From the NCBI GenBank assembly GCA_046593925.1, contig JBKJQN010000080.1, positions 1 through 19,082 of the forward strand: a DNA stretch of 19,082 nt. Reading direction: 5' to 3'. Below are positions 1-7,572 of the stretch, one piece after another (position 1 is the first letter of the stretch; each line of letters opens with the position of its first letter). The DNA is from JAYVYM01 sp046593925. Lineage in GTDB: Bacteria; Actinomycetota; Actinomycetes; Mycobacteriales; SCTD01. The position numbers and the translations under genes are program-made. Under the pieces are notes generated by a model that had not been told where the DNA came from, made no database searches, and saw only the letters and a list, made by a program, of their open reading frames with translations.

Positions 1-1095
1 CAGGTGGTGGTCGGCTCGTCGGCCAACCCGGGGCTGCGCGACTTCGCCGTGGTCGCCGCGATCGTCCGCGGGCGGCAGACGCACCCCCGGGTGTCCTTCG
101 ACATCAACCCGTCCTCACGGCAGATCCTGCAGGACCTGACGAAGATGGGCGCCACCTTCGACCTGATCGCCGCCGGTGCGCGGCTGCACCAGTCCGGCTG
201 CCTGGGCTGCATCGGGATGGGGCAGGCACCGGCGACCGGGGGCAACAGCCTGCGCACGTTCCCGCGCAACTTTCCGGGACGGTCCGGAACGAAGGAGGAC
301 TCGGTCTTCCTGTGCTCCCCCGAGACCGCCGCAGCGGCCGCGCTCACCGGGCAGATCACCGACCCTCGCGACCTGCCACGGCTGCTTGGCATCGACTATC
401 CGAGGGTCGAGCTGCCGACCCCATCCAGTGTGAACACCGCCATGTTCGAACCGCCGCTGCAGCAGGCCGGTCGCGTCGAACTCGTCAAGGGGCCGAACAT
501 CTCAGCGCTGCCCGACTTCGGGCCGTTGCCCGACCGGATCGAGGCGCCGGTCGCACTCAAGGTCGGTGACGATGTGTCCACCGACGAGATCCTGCCGGCT
601 GGAGCCCGAGTGCTGCCCTATCGCAGCAACATCCCCAAGCTGGCCGAGTTCACCTTCACCCAGGTCGATGAGAGCTACCCGGGACGGGTGATCGCGAGCA
701 AGGACGGCAGCGGACACATCGTGGTCGGTGGCGCCAACTACGGACAGGGATCCTCGCGGGAGCACGCCGCAATCACGCCGCGCTACCTCGGTCTGCGCGC
801 GGTCCTCGCGCTGTCCTTCGCCCGCATCCACTGGCAGAACCTGGCGAACTTCGGGGTGCTCGCGCTGGAGTTCACCGACCCCGACGACCACCGTCGGATC
901 GAGCAGGACGACGTGCTGGTGATGGTGGGCATCCGGGACGCGATCAGCTCCGGCACCGAGGTCACGGTGCGCAACACCACCCGCGACCAGGAGTACACCG
1001 CCCGACACCGGCTGTCCGGTCGGCAGGTCGCCATGCTCCTAGCCGGTGGACTGCTCCCCTGGCTGCGCCAGCAGAGGGAGGAGCCAACCACGTGA
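1..1095 (+). CDS. Aconitate hydratase, Aquifex type (C-terminal part, 5' truncated by window edge)
   Basis: Aconitase converts citrate to isocitrate via cis-aconitate in the cytoplasmic TCA cycle. The frame is open from base 1, so the start lies outside the window and only the last 364 residues are seen. GSSANPG near the left edge resembles the Thr/Ser-Asn loop of the family. CLGCIGMGQAP, about residues 67-77 of the fragment, supplies Fe-S cluster cysteines. The C-terminal swivel domain contains VGDDVSTDEILPAG and the substrate-phosphate-binding motif YGQGSSREHA. Large and small domains are fused in one chain. From memory, this pattern best fits the short putative Aquifex-type aconitases rather than the roughly 900-residue AcnA. 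Homoaconitase or isopropylmalate dehydratase is the alternative, but the adjacent sdh operon favours a TCA role. The gene ends 305 bases before sdhC. Confidence 0.85.
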   Translation, partial: QVVVGSSANPGLRDFAVVAAIVRGRQTHPRVSFDINPSSRQILQDLTKMGATFDLIAAGARLHQSGCLGCIGMGQAPATGGNSLRTFPRNFPGRSGTKEDSVFLCSPETAAAAALTGQITDPRDLPRLLGIDYPRVELPTPSSVNTAMFEPPLQQAGRVELVKGPNISALPDFGPLPDRIEAPVALKVGDDVSTDEILPAGARVLPYRSNIPKLAEFTFTQVDESYPGRVIASKDGSGHIVVGGANYGQGSSREHAAITPRYLGLRAVLALSFARIHWQNLANFGVLALEFTDPDDHRRIEQDDVLVMVGIRDAISSGTEVTVRNTTRDQEYTARHRLSGRQVAMLLAGGLLPWLRQQREEPTT

Positions 1096-1400
1096 GCCCG
1101 AGCGCCGAGCCGGTCAGTTGAGACGGGCACCGCCCCGCACGTCCTGGACCGCGCAGGTTGCTTTCCGGCGGTATCGCGCAGGTGCTGTGTGCCGGCGGGC
1201 CCCGGCCGACGACCCCGCGGCGGCACTGCCCGTCTTCGAGCAGCTGACCGCTGCGTTCGCACCGCCCCCCTGAGCGGGCGCGGGTGCGGTTTGTCACAGT
1301 GCCCTGTGGGCTTCCGACATGCCGCAACGCCCGCTCCTCGTTACCCTGAGCCGGGCTAGCAGAATTCTGGCCGGCGGCAGATCCGGAGGGCCCCCACAGC
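1096..1400. other. Intergenic region between aconitase and sdhC
   Basis: These 305 bases hold no convincing gene. A 75-codon open frame (1046-1273) overlaps the aconitase end, has an Arg/Pro/Ala-rich composition typical of a shadow frame, and matches no family I know. A short GC hairpin, GCCGG-6-CCGGC at 1191-1206, may be part of an aconitase terminator but is weak. The right half should carry the sdh promoter. It contains the inverted repeat at 1295-1308 and a TACCCT hexamer at 1342-1347 that fits the loose actinobacterial -10 pattern TAnnnT, although no clear -35 partner is visible. Confidence 0.5.
1295..1308. promoter_or_regulatory. Inverted repeat upstream of sdhC (possible operator)
   Basis: CACAG-TGCC-CTGTG is a perfect 5-base inverted repeat about 95 bases upstream of the sdhC start. 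Its position suits a regulator site for the sdh operon. The arms match neither the Rex nor the CRP consensus as I know them, so the protein is unknown and chance is not excluded. Confidence 0.25.
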
Positions 1401-1793
1401 ATGGCGAAGGTACCGGCAGGCACCCTGTACCGAGGGCGCGAGGGCATGTGGTCGTGGGTGGCACACCGCGTCACGGGCGTCCTCATCTTCTTCTTTCTGT
1501 TCGCGCACGTGCTCGACACGGCGCTCGTGCGGGTCTCCCCCGATGCGTACGACCGGATCATCGACACGTACAAGACGCCGATCGTCAACCTCATGGAGGT
1601 CGGCCTCACCGGCGCGGTGCTCTACCACGCGCTCAACGGCATGCGGGTCATGTCGATCGACTTCTGGGAGAAGGGCCCGCGCTTTCAGAGGCAGATGACA
1701 TACGCCGTCGTCACCGTCACCGGGTTCGTGATGATCCCGGGGGCCTACTTCATGCTCAAGCGGACCGTCGAGCAGATGTTCGGGACGGCCTGA
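1401..1793 (+). CDS. sdhC: Succinate dehydrogenase cytochrome b556 subunit SdhC
   Basis: First membrane-anchor subunit of complex II, which passes electrons from succinate to the quinone pool (menaquinone in most actinobacteria). The 130-residue protein has three hydrophobic segments, about residues 24-43, 62-84 and 102-120. The family motif H22-R-V-T-G26 opens helix 1. His76 in YHALNGMR is the likely axial haem b ligand by family analogy. The ATG at 1401 is preceded by GGAGGG at 1385-1390, which fixes the start. The stop codon overlaps the sdhD start by one base (TGATG), so C and D are probably translationally coupled. It is the first gene of sdhCDAB. Confidence 0.95.
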   Translation: MAKVPAGTLYRGREGMWSWVAHRVTGVLIFFFLFAHVLDTALVRVSPDAYDRIIDTYKTPIVNLMEVGLTGAVLYHALNGMRVMSIDFWEKGPRFQRQMTYAVVTVTGFVMIPGAYFMLKRTVEQMFGTA

Positions 1794-2230
1794 TGACCAC
1801 CATCGCACCCGACGACACCCGGGACCGGCTGGTCATCGAGCGCCCGCGGACCCGCAAACGCTCATCGGCGAACCGCTCCAGGACGAACTTCGAGATGTAC
1901 AGCTGGATCTTCATGCGGATGAGCGGGCTGTTGCTCGTCGTGCTCGTCCTCGGCCACCTGTTCATCATGAACATCCTCGACGGTGGAGTGCACCGCATCA
2001 ACTTCGGCTTCGTGGCCGGCCGGTGGGCGTCGCCGTTCTGGCGTACCTGGGACCTCGCCCAGCTCTGGCTTGCCGAGCTGCACGGCACCAATGGGCTGCG
2101 GACCGTGATCAACGACTACGCCGAACGAGACGGCTCCCGATTCTGGCTGAAGATGTTGCTCTACACCTCAGCCGCCCTGGTGCTGATGCTTGGCACGCTG
2201 GTCATCTTCACCTTCGACCCGAGCATCTGA
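1793..2230 (+). CDS. sdhD: Succinate dehydrogenase hydrophobic membrane anchor subunit SdhD
   Basis: Second anchor subunit of complex II (145 aa). It has an Arg/Lys-rich cytoplasmic N-terminus of about 35 residues, a first helix near residues 39-59 containing His55, a middle segment with the conserved LAELHGTNGLRTVINDY pattern (His-x3-Gly-x-Arg), and a last helix near residues 121-141. With SdhC it would hold haem and the quinone site. The open frame extends back into sdhC, but the ATG at 1793, overlapping the sdhC stop by one base, is the natural start because the upstream extension is only sdhC read out of frame. Ten bases separate its stop from sdhA. Confidence 0.92.
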   Translation: MTTIAPDDTRDRLVIERPRTRKRSSANRSRTNFEMYSWIFMRMSGLLLVVLVLGHLFIMNILDGGVHRINFGFVAGRWASPFWRTWDLAQLWLAELHGTNGLRTVINDYAERDGSRFWLKMLLYTSAALVLMLGTLVIFTFDPSI

Positions 2231-2240
2231 GGGAGCAGTC

Positions 2241-4010
2241 ATGGTGCAGTTCCACCGATACGACACGATCATCGTGGGTGCCGGCGGCGCCGGAATGCGC
2301 GCGGCGCTGGAGGCCGGCCAGCGATCCAAGACCGCGGTGCTCACCAAGCTGTACCCGACGAGGTCCCACACCGGCGCGGCGCAGGGCGGCATGTGCGCGG
2401 CCCTAGCCAACGTCGAGGAGGACAACTGGGAGTGGCACACCTTCGACACCGTCAAGGGCGGCGACTACCTCGTCGACCAGGACGCCGCGGAGGTGATGTG
2501 CAAGGAGGCGATCGACGCGGTCCTGGACCTCGAGAAGATGGGCCTGCCGTTCAACCGCACTCCCGAGGGCCGCATCGACCAGCGCCGCTTCGGCGGGCAC
2601 ACCCGAAACCACGGTGAGGCCGCCGTACGCCGCTCGTGCTTCGCCGCCGACCGCACCGGCCACATGATCCTGCAGACGCTCTACCAGCAGTGCGTCAAGC
2701 ACAAGATCGACTTCTTCAACGAGTTCTACGTGCTCGACATGGCGATGACCGAGGTACCGGCCGAGGGCGGCGGCACCGAACGCGCGGTCAGCGGCGTCGT
2801 GGCTTACGAGCTGTCGACCGGCGAGATCCACGTGTTCCAGGCGAAGGCGGTGCTGTTCGCGACCGGTGGCTTCGGCAAGGTCTTCAAGGTCACCAGCAAC
2901 GCCCACACCCTGACCGGTGACGGGATGGGGATCATCTACCGCCAAGGCCTGCCGCTGGAAGACATGGAGTTCTACCAGTTCCACCCGACGGGCATCTGGA
3001 AGATGGGCATCCTGCTCACCGAGGGGGCCCGCGGCGAGGGTGGCGTCCTGCGCAACAAGGACGGCGAGCGCTTCATGGAGCGGTACGCGCCGACCATCAA
3101 GGACCTAGCGCCCCGCGACATGGTGGCTCGCGCCATCTACACCGAGATCCGGGCCGGCCGGGGCTGCGGGCCGGACGCCGACCACGTCCTCCTGGACCTC
3201 ACGCACCTCCCGCCGGAGCAGCTCGACGCCAAGCTGCCCGACATCACCGAGTTCGCGCGTACCTACCTGGGCATCGAGCCGTACAACGACCCGATCCCGA
3301 TCCAGCCCACCGCGCACTACGCGATGGGCGGTGTGCCGACCAACATCAAGGCCGAGGTGCTGCGTGACAACACGCACGTCGTACCCGGCCTGTTCGCCGC
3401 CGGCGAGGTGGCCTGCGTGTCTGTGCACGGCGCCAACCGGCTCGGCACCAACTCGTTGCTCGACATCAACGTCTTCGGACGGCGCGGGGGTTTGTCGGCG
3501 GCCGACTACGCCAACTCCCACGAGTTCGTCGACCTGCCGCCCACCCCTGAGGCCGGCGTGGTGGCGCTGCTGCAGCGGATGCGGGACGGCAGCGGCACCG
3601 AGAACGCCGCGGCCATCCGTAAGGATCTGCAGGAGACGATGGACACCAACGCCTCCGTCTACCGCACCGAGGCAACACTCAAGCAGGCCGAGATCGACCT
3701 CGCCGCGCTGAAGGACCGCTACACCCGGGTCGGTGTGTCCGACCGCGGCAAGCGCTACAACACCGAGCTGCTCGAGGCCGTCGAGCTGGGCTTCCTGATC
3801 GACCTGGCCGAGGCGCTCGTGGTGTCGGCGAAGGCCCGCAACGAGTCGCGCGGTGGCCACTTCCGGGAGGACTACCCGACTCGCGACGACGTCAACTTCA
3901 TGCGCCACACGATGGCGTTCAAGGTCGGCGAGGGCCCGAACAGCGAGGTCCGGGTGGACTACAAGCCGGTCGTGCAGACCCGGTACGAGCCGATGGAGCG
4001 CAAGTACTAG
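2241..4010 (+). CDS. sdhA: Succinate dehydrogenase flavoprotein subunit SdhA
   Basis: Catalytic subunit of complex II (589 aa) that oxidises succinate to fumarate on covalently bound FAD. The N-terminal dinucleotide fold is GAGGAG (residues 13-18). His43 in SHTGAAQGG aligns with the histidine that carries FAD in E. coli SdhA. Further family signatures are FHPTG, TEGARGEGG, the HYAMGG loop and HGANRLGTNSLLD, which contribute substrate-binding His and Arg residues. The C-terminal helical domain ends in YEPMERKY. An open frame begins 17 codons earlier, but the ATG at 2241 follows GGGAG (2231-2235) and yields the standard N-terminus. The TAG stop shares its last base with the sdhB GTG. The length is typical for the family. 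Confidence 0.97.
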   Translation: MVQFHRYDTIIVGAGGAGMRAALEAGQRSKTAVLTKLYPTRSHTGAAQGGMCAALANVEEDNWEWHTFDTVKGGDYLVDQDAAEVMCKEAIDAVLDLEKMGLPFNRTPEGRIDQRRFGGHTRNHGEAAVRRSCFAADRTGHMILQTLYQQCVKHKIDFFNEFYVLDMAMTEVPAEGGGTERAVSGVVAYELSTGEIHVFQAKAVLFATGGFGKVFKVTSNAHTLTGDGMGIIYRQGLPLEDMEFYQFHPTGIWKMGILLTEGARGEGGVLRNKDGERFMERYAPTIKDLAPRDMVARAIYTEIRAGRGCGPDADHVLLDLTHLPPEQLDAKLPDITEFARTYLGIEPYNDPIPIQPTAHYAMGGVPTNIKAEVLRDNTHVVPGLFAAGEVACVSVHGANRLGTNSLLDINVFGRRGGLSAADYANSHEFVDLPPTPEAGVVALLQRMRDGSGTENAAAIRKDLQETMDTNASVYRTEATLKQAEIDLAALKDRYTRVGVSDRGKRYNTELLEAVELGFLIDLAEALVVSAKARNESRGGHFREDYPTRDDVNFMRHTMAFKVGEGPNSEVRVDYKPVVQTRYEPMERKY

Positions 4011-4747
4011 TGACCGTTACCGAGCAGCGGCCGGTCGTCGACCATCTGCGGACCGTCACGCTCAAGATCCGGCGCTACGACCCCGAGCTCGACGCGGAGC
4101 CGCACTGGCAGAGTTTCGACGTACCGGTGGAGAAGGGCGACCGGCTGCTGGATGCCCTGCACCACGTGAAGTGGTACCAGGACGGCTCGCTGTCGTTTCG
4201 CCGGTCCTGCGCCCACGGCGTCTGCGGCTCGGACGCGATGCGCATCAACGGCGTGAACCGGCTGGCCTGCAAGGTGCTGGTCAAGGACCTCGGCGACGAG
4301 ATCCTGGTAGAGCCGATCAAGGGGCTGCCGGTCCTCAAGGACCTCATCGTCGACATGGAGCCGTTCTTCGAGGCCTTCCGCTCGGTGAAGCCATTCCTCA
4401 TCAACGATGGCCGTGAGCCCACCCGGGAGCGCCTGCAGTCCGTCGAGGACCGCGCCCGCTTCGACGACACCACCAAGTGCATCATGTGTGCGGCCTGCAC
4501 CACGTCGTGCCCGGTCTACTGGACCAACGACAGCTACTTCGGCCCGCAGGCCATCGTCGCGGCGCACCGGTTCATCTTCGACAGCCGCGACGAGGGCGCC
4601 GAGGAGCGGCTGGAGATCCTGAACGAGAAGGAGGGGGTCTGGCGCTGCCGGACAACCTTCAACTGCACCGACGCCTGCCCCCGCGGCATCCAGGTCACCA
4701 AAGCCATCCAAGAAGTCAAGCGCGCGCTGATCTTCCGCCGCAGCTGA
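4010..4747 (+). CDS. sdhB: Succinate dehydrogenase iron-sulfur subunit SdhB
   Basis: Electron-transfer subunit of complex II (245 aa), carrying electrons from FAD to quinone through three clusters. The N-terminal ferredoxin domain holds the 2Fe-2S ligands in SCAHGVCGSDAMRINGVNRL plus the following cysteine. The C-terminal helical domain carries CIMCAACTTSCPVYW for the 4Fe-4S cluster and CRTTFNCTDACPRGI for the 3Fe-4S cluster. The GTG start overlaps the last base of the sdhA stop, so A and B are almost certainly co-translated. A hairpin begins 5 bases after the stop and a second inverted repeat follows, so the operon probably ends here. Confidence 0.96.
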   Translation: MTVTEQRPVVDHLRTVTLKIRRYDPELDAEPHWQSFDVPVEKGDRLLDALHHVKWYQDGSLSFRRSCAHGVCGSDAMRINGVNRLACKVLVKDLGDEILVEPIKGLPVLKDLIVDMEPFFEAFRSVKPFLINDGREPTRERLQSVEDRARFDDTTKCIMCAACTTSCPVYWTNDSYFGPQAIVAAHRFIFDSRDEGAEERLEILNEKEGVWRCRTTFNCTDACPRGIQVTKAIQEVKRALIFRRS

Positions 4748-4752
4748 CCCCT

Positions 4753-4777
4753 GGGGGCCGGTGCCGGATCGGCCCCC
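4753..4777 (+). terminator. Hairpin directly after sdhB
   Basis: GGGGGCCG (4753-4760) pairs perfectly with CGGCCCCC (4770-4777) around a 9-base loop, starting 5 bases after the sdhB stop. No T-run follows, as is common for actinobacterial terminators. Position and stem strength suggest termination of sdhCDAB. Confidence 0.6.
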
Positions 4778-4852
4778 TCCCCTTCGACAGTGCACCTCCC
4801 CTTCGGGACTGCACTGGACGGTGCCTCACAGTGCACTCCCGAAGGGGAGGTG
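4777..4852. repeat. Three copies of CTCCCCTTCG...GTGCAC
   Basis: CTCCCCTTCG occurs directly at 4777-4786 and 4796-4805 and inverted at 4839-4848. In all three cases it is followed within about 3 bases by a GTGCAC- or CTGCACT-like end. Copies two and three form the long inverted repeat. The first copy is closer to the third in its AGTGCAC end, as if units had been duplicated and inverted. It could be a local terminator duplication or a member of a dispersed palindromic repeat family. Confidence 0.5.
4793..4852. terminator. Long inverted repeat between the convergent sdhB and membrane-protein genes
   Basis: Two 23-base arms (4793-4815 and 4830-4852) are complementary except for one position and enclose a 14-base loop. 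Each arm combines CTCCCCTTCGGG with an AGTGCACT-like end. The arrangement between converging genes suits a bidirectional terminator. The core also occurs a third time just upstream (see the repeat at 4777-4852), which a plain terminator does not explain. Confidence 0.6.
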
Positions 4853-4882
4853 TGGCTTGGGGTCGGAGCCTCAGGTCGGCCG

Positions 4883-5158
4883 TCAGCGCAGCGACGGATG
4901 GCGTTCCGAGCCGGGCCGTACCGGCGGGACCGCGCGGGGGGCCTGGTGCCAGGCGCGGGCGCCGAGCCATAGCAGCCCGGTGCCGATCATCAGCGCGGGT
5001 ACGACGATCGCCACGTGCACGAGCAGGAACGCCGTCGGCGCACCCCCGTCGAAGGCCCGCCGGTCGCGCCACACCACCCGCAGGAAGGTCGGCCAGACCA
5101 GCCACTGGAACGCACCGGCCACCAGGACGAAGCCGGCCAGGCGGCGGGAGAGCACCAT
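4883..5158 (-). CDS. Small two-helix membrane protein (SCO4848-like)
   Basis: A 91-residue integral membrane protein of unknown function. It has two hydrophobic stretches, about residues 8-27 (GFVLVAGAFQWLVWPTFLRV) and 43-66 (AFLLVHVAIVVPALMIGTGL), joined by a charged RDRRAFDGGAP loop, and a basic/polar C-terminus. The ATG at 5158 is the first start in the frame. The gene converges on sdhB and diverges from the carboxypeptidase gene with 56 bases between starts. From memory, Streptomyces has a similar small membrane protein (SCO4848) between a D,D-carboxypeptidase and the sdh genes, and length, topology and position all agree. That match is recalled, not computed. Its role is unknown. Confidence 0.75.
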   Translation of the reverse strand: MVLSRRLAGFVLVAGAFQWLVWPTFLRVVWRDRRAFDGGAPTAFLLVHVAIVVPALMIGTGLLWLGARAWHQAPRAVPPVRPGSERHPSLR

Positions 5159-5200
5159 CGGCCCAGTGTGTCCGACCGGGGCTCGCGCGGCTCACCGGGT

Positions 5201-5206
5201 TATCTT
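5201..5206 (+). promoter_or_regulatory. Candidate -10 element giving a leaderless carboxypeptidase mRNA
   Basis: TATCTT fits the actinobacterial -10 pattern TAnnnT and ends 8 bases before the ATG at 5215. Transcription would then start at or within a base or two of the ATG. No Shine-Dalgarno sequence is evident, which agrees with a leaderless transcript. No clear -35 is visible. Confidence 0.35.
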
Positions 5207-5214
5207 CAGAGACC

Positions 5215-6486
5215 ATGTGGACCGTCCGTCGCCTGCACGCGCTGCTGCCGACGCTGGTCCTTGCCGTGTCCGTGGGCGGGGTGGTCGCGTCGTCGGCGCC
5301 GGCCAGCGCCGACCTCGCGCCCCCCGGTCCGCTGGGCGGTCCGCTGCTCACCGGGGTCGACCTGACCAGCGCCGGGCCGGTCGCACCGCCGCCGGTGAGC
5401 GCGGCGTCGTACGTGCTCGCCGACCTCGACAGCGGGCAGGTGCTGGCCGCCAAGGACCCGCACGGCCAGTACGCGCCCGCCAGCACCCTGAAGACACTGA
5501 CCGCACTCACGCTGATCCCCCGGCTCGACCCGGCCACGATGGTCACTCCTACCCGGGATGATATTGCCGTCGACGGCAGCAAGGTCGGTCTGGTCACCCA
5601 GCTGTCGTACTCCGTCAAGGACCTGTTCACGGCGATGCTCGTGGTCTCCGGCAACGACGCCGCAGGCACCCTGGCCACGGCCGCCGGGGGTCAGCAGATC
5701 GCGACCGGGCTGATGAACGACGAGGCCGTCCGCCTCCAGGCCCACGACACCCACGCGGTCAACACCAGCGGCCTGGACGCCGCCGGGCAAATGAGTTCGG
5801 CGTACGACCTGGCGCTGATTGCCAGGGCGGGCATGGCGCTGCCGGACTTCCGGACCTACGTCGCGATCCGACGCACCACGATCCCGGCGCCGGGCGGCGC
5901 AACGATCGAGATCGACAACCACGACCGGCTGCTCGGGACGTACGCCGGGGCGATCGGCATCAAGAACGGCTTCACCGAGGCTGCCCGCGCGAGCTTCGTC
6001 GCCGCCGCCACCCGGGGCGGCCACACCCTCGTCGTGGCCCTGATGCGCGCCGACCCGGCCGTGTGGAAGGAGGCAGCCGCGATGCTCGACTGGGGCTTCG
6101 CGGCCGCGGCCAACGGCGCCCAGCCGGTCGGCCGGCTCGTCGACCCGCTCACGCAGGCACCCGCTGCCGACCCAGCCCAGCCCGCGGGACAACCGGCCGC
6201 CGCTGGACCTGCCACCGCGCAGCCCGCTGCCGTCAGCCGGGCTCAGGGCGGATCGTCCCCGTCGCTGCCGGTCGCCGGCGTCATCGGGCTGGTCGCCCTG
6301 TTGCTGGTCGCCCTGTTGCTGGTCGGCCTGCGCCGGCGTGCCGTGGTCAACGCGCGCGCCCGCCGACGCGCGTTCGCCCGGCGCCGGTCCATGCCGCCTG
6401 CCGACCTACAGCGCCCAGCGGAACTGCCGCCCTACCCGGTGCCGGCTCCGTGCGAACAGGAGCCGCGGGCCACCGTCGGCGGCTGA
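5215..6486 (+). CDS. D-alanyl-D-alanine carboxypeptidase (peptidase S11, low-molecular-weight PBP)
   Basis: Serine D,D-carboxypeptidase acting on peptidoglycan stem peptides outside the membrane (423 aa). An N-terminal signal peptide spans about residues 1-32 (RR, then a Leu/Val core, then APASA). The three penicillin-binding motifs are in order: S90-T-L-K93 with the catalytic serine, S145-G-N147, and K250-N-G252 where many family members have KTG. A Pro/Ala/Gln-rich linker (about 325-350) leads to a C-terminal transmembrane helix near 361-379 and an Arg-rich tail, so the enzyme is probably anchored at both topological ends or by the C-terminus after signal cleavage. The open frame runs far upstream through sdhB's shadow, but the ATG at 5215 gives the signal peptide. 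The stop lies 6 bases from the trpS stop (convergent). Confidence 0.9.
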   Translation: MWTVRRLHALLPTLVLAVSVGGVVASSAPASADLAPPGPLGGPLLTGVDLTSAGPVAPPPVSAASYVLADLDSGQVLAAKDPHGQYAPASTLKTLTALTLIPRLDPATMVTPTRDDIAVDGSKVGLVTQLSYSVKDLFTAMLVVSGNDAAGTLATAAGGQQIATGLMNDEAVRLQAHDTHAVNTSGLDAAGQMSSAYDLALIARAGMALPDFRTYVAIRRTTIPAPGGATIEIDNHDRLLGTYAGAIGIKNGFTEAARASFVAAATRGGHTLVVALMRADPAVWKEAAAMLDWGFAAAANGAQPVGRLVDPLTQAPAADPAQPAGQPAAAGPATAQPAAVSRAQGGSSPSLPVAGVIGLVALLLVALLLVGLRRRAVVNARARRRAFARRRSMPPADLQRPAELPPYPVPAPCEQEPRATVGG

Positions 6487-6492
6487 CCAGGA

Positions 6493-7476
6493 TCAGGCCC
6501 GCGGGAGCAGCCCGATCCGTTCCCGCACCGCCGCAAGCGTCTCGCGAGCCACGGCCCGGGCCCGGCCGGCGCCGTCGGCGAGCACTCCGTCCAGGTACAC
6601 CGGGTCGCGTATGAGGTCGGCGTAGCGCTCGCGTACCGGCGCGAAAAGCGCGACGACTGCCGCGGCCACGTCGCCCTTCAGGTCGCCGTAGCCCTTGCCG
6701 ACGTACGCCGACTCCAGCGCGGGCACAGGGGTACCGGAGGCGACCGACAGGATCGTCAGCAAGTTGGTGACGCCCGGCTTCTCCGGCGTGGCAACGACGT
6801 CACGCCCGGTATCGGTGACCGCACTCTTGATCTTCTTGGTGATCACCTTCGGGTCGTCGATGACCCACAGCGTGCCGGGTCCGCCCCGACTGGTACTCAT
6901 CTTGGCAGTTGGGTTCTGCAGGTCCTTGATGCGCTGGGCGCTGCCCTGTGCGTAGGGTTCCGGGACGGTGAGCGTGTCGCCGTACCGGCTGTTGAAGCGC
7001 TGGGCGAGGTCGCGGGTGAGCTCGAGGTGCTGACGCTGGTCCTCGCCCACCGGCACCGACTGCGGCCGGTAGATGAGGATGTCGGCGGCCTGCAGCACGG
7101 GGTAGGTGAAGATCCCGACGTTGCCACCGCCCTTGTCCTTGAACTGCGTCATCCGGCTGGCCTCGCCAAAACCGGTGAGGCAGCCCAGGACCCAGGCGAG
7201 CTCGGTGTGCTCGGGGACGTGCGACTGCAGGAACAGCGCGCTGCGGTCGGGGTCGACGCCCATCGCCAGCAGCTCGGCGGCGGTGGCGCGGGTGTTGGCG
7301 CGCAGGGCCGCCGGGTCGGGCGTGACGGTCAGCGCGTGCAGGTCGGCGACGAAGTAGAAGCACTCCGAGGACTCCTGCAGCTGCGCCCACTGCCGTACCG
7401 CGCCGAGGTAGTTACCCAGATGCTTGCCACTTCCGGTCGGCTGGATCCCGGACAGGACACGGGGGCGGGCTGGCAT
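6493..7476 (-). CDS. trpS: Tryptophan-tRNA ligase
   Basis: Class I aminoacyl-tRNA synthetase that charges tRNA-Trp (327 aa, the usual bacterial length). The N-terminus SGIQPTGSGKHLGNYLGA contains the HIGH-type signature as HLGN (residues 19-22). The KMSKS loop appears as K192-M-S-T-S196. GEDQRQHLELTRDLAQRFN is typical of the family's tryptophan-binding region. The ATG at 7476 gives the standard MPARPRVLSG start. The much longer open frame upstream is antisense to the neighbouring flavoprotein and is not part of the gene. It converges on the carboxypeptidase gene and is divergent from the reductase gene, with 96 bases between starts that carry a strong hairpin. Confidence 0.96.
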   Translation of the reverse strand: MPARPRVLSGIQPTGSGKHLGNYLGAVRQWAQLQESSECFYFVADLHALTVTPDPAALRANTRATAAELLAMGVDPDRSALFLQSHVPEHTELAWVLGCLTGFGEASRMTQFKDKGGGNVGIFTYPVLQAADILIYRPQSVPVGEDQRQHLELTRDLAQRFNSRYGDTLTVPEPYAQGSAQRIKDLQNPTAKMSTSRGGPGTLWVIDDPKVITKKIKSAVTDTGRDVVATPEKPGVTNLLTILSVASGTPVPALESAYVGKGYGDLKGDVAAAVVALFAPVRERYADLIRDPVYLDGVLADGAGRARAVARETLAAVRERIGLLPRA

Positions 7477-7492
7477 GTCCGCAGTGTCCCAG

Positions 7493-7525
7493 GCGCAGAC
7501 GGCCGCCTTCCGCGGCGGCCTGCGC
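7493..7525. repeat. Strong imperfect hairpin between trpS and the reductase gene
   Basis: GGCCGCC (7501-7507) pairs with GGCGGCC (7514-7520), and an outer GCGCA (7493-7497) pairs with TGCGC (7521-7525) across a 3-base bulge. This makes a 12-base-pair stem in the 96-base divergent spacer. It could lie in the trpS leader, where an attenuator or RNA structure is possible, or form an operator serving both genes. The function is not evident. Confidence 0.45.
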
Positions 7526-7572
7526 ACCGGGCCGGGTGTGCCGGACGGCCCCGGACGGGGCAGGCTGGCGCG

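Noticed and set aside
1046..1273. 75-codon open frame after the aconitase gene
   Set aside because: It overlaps the aconitase end out of frame, is Arg/Pro/Ala-rich, and lacks a ribosome binding site and any family similarity.
4477..5214. Long N-terminal extension of the carboxypeptidase frame through sdhB and the intergenic region
   Set aside because: The extension is sdhB and spacer DNA read out of frame; the signal peptide starts at the ATG at 5215.
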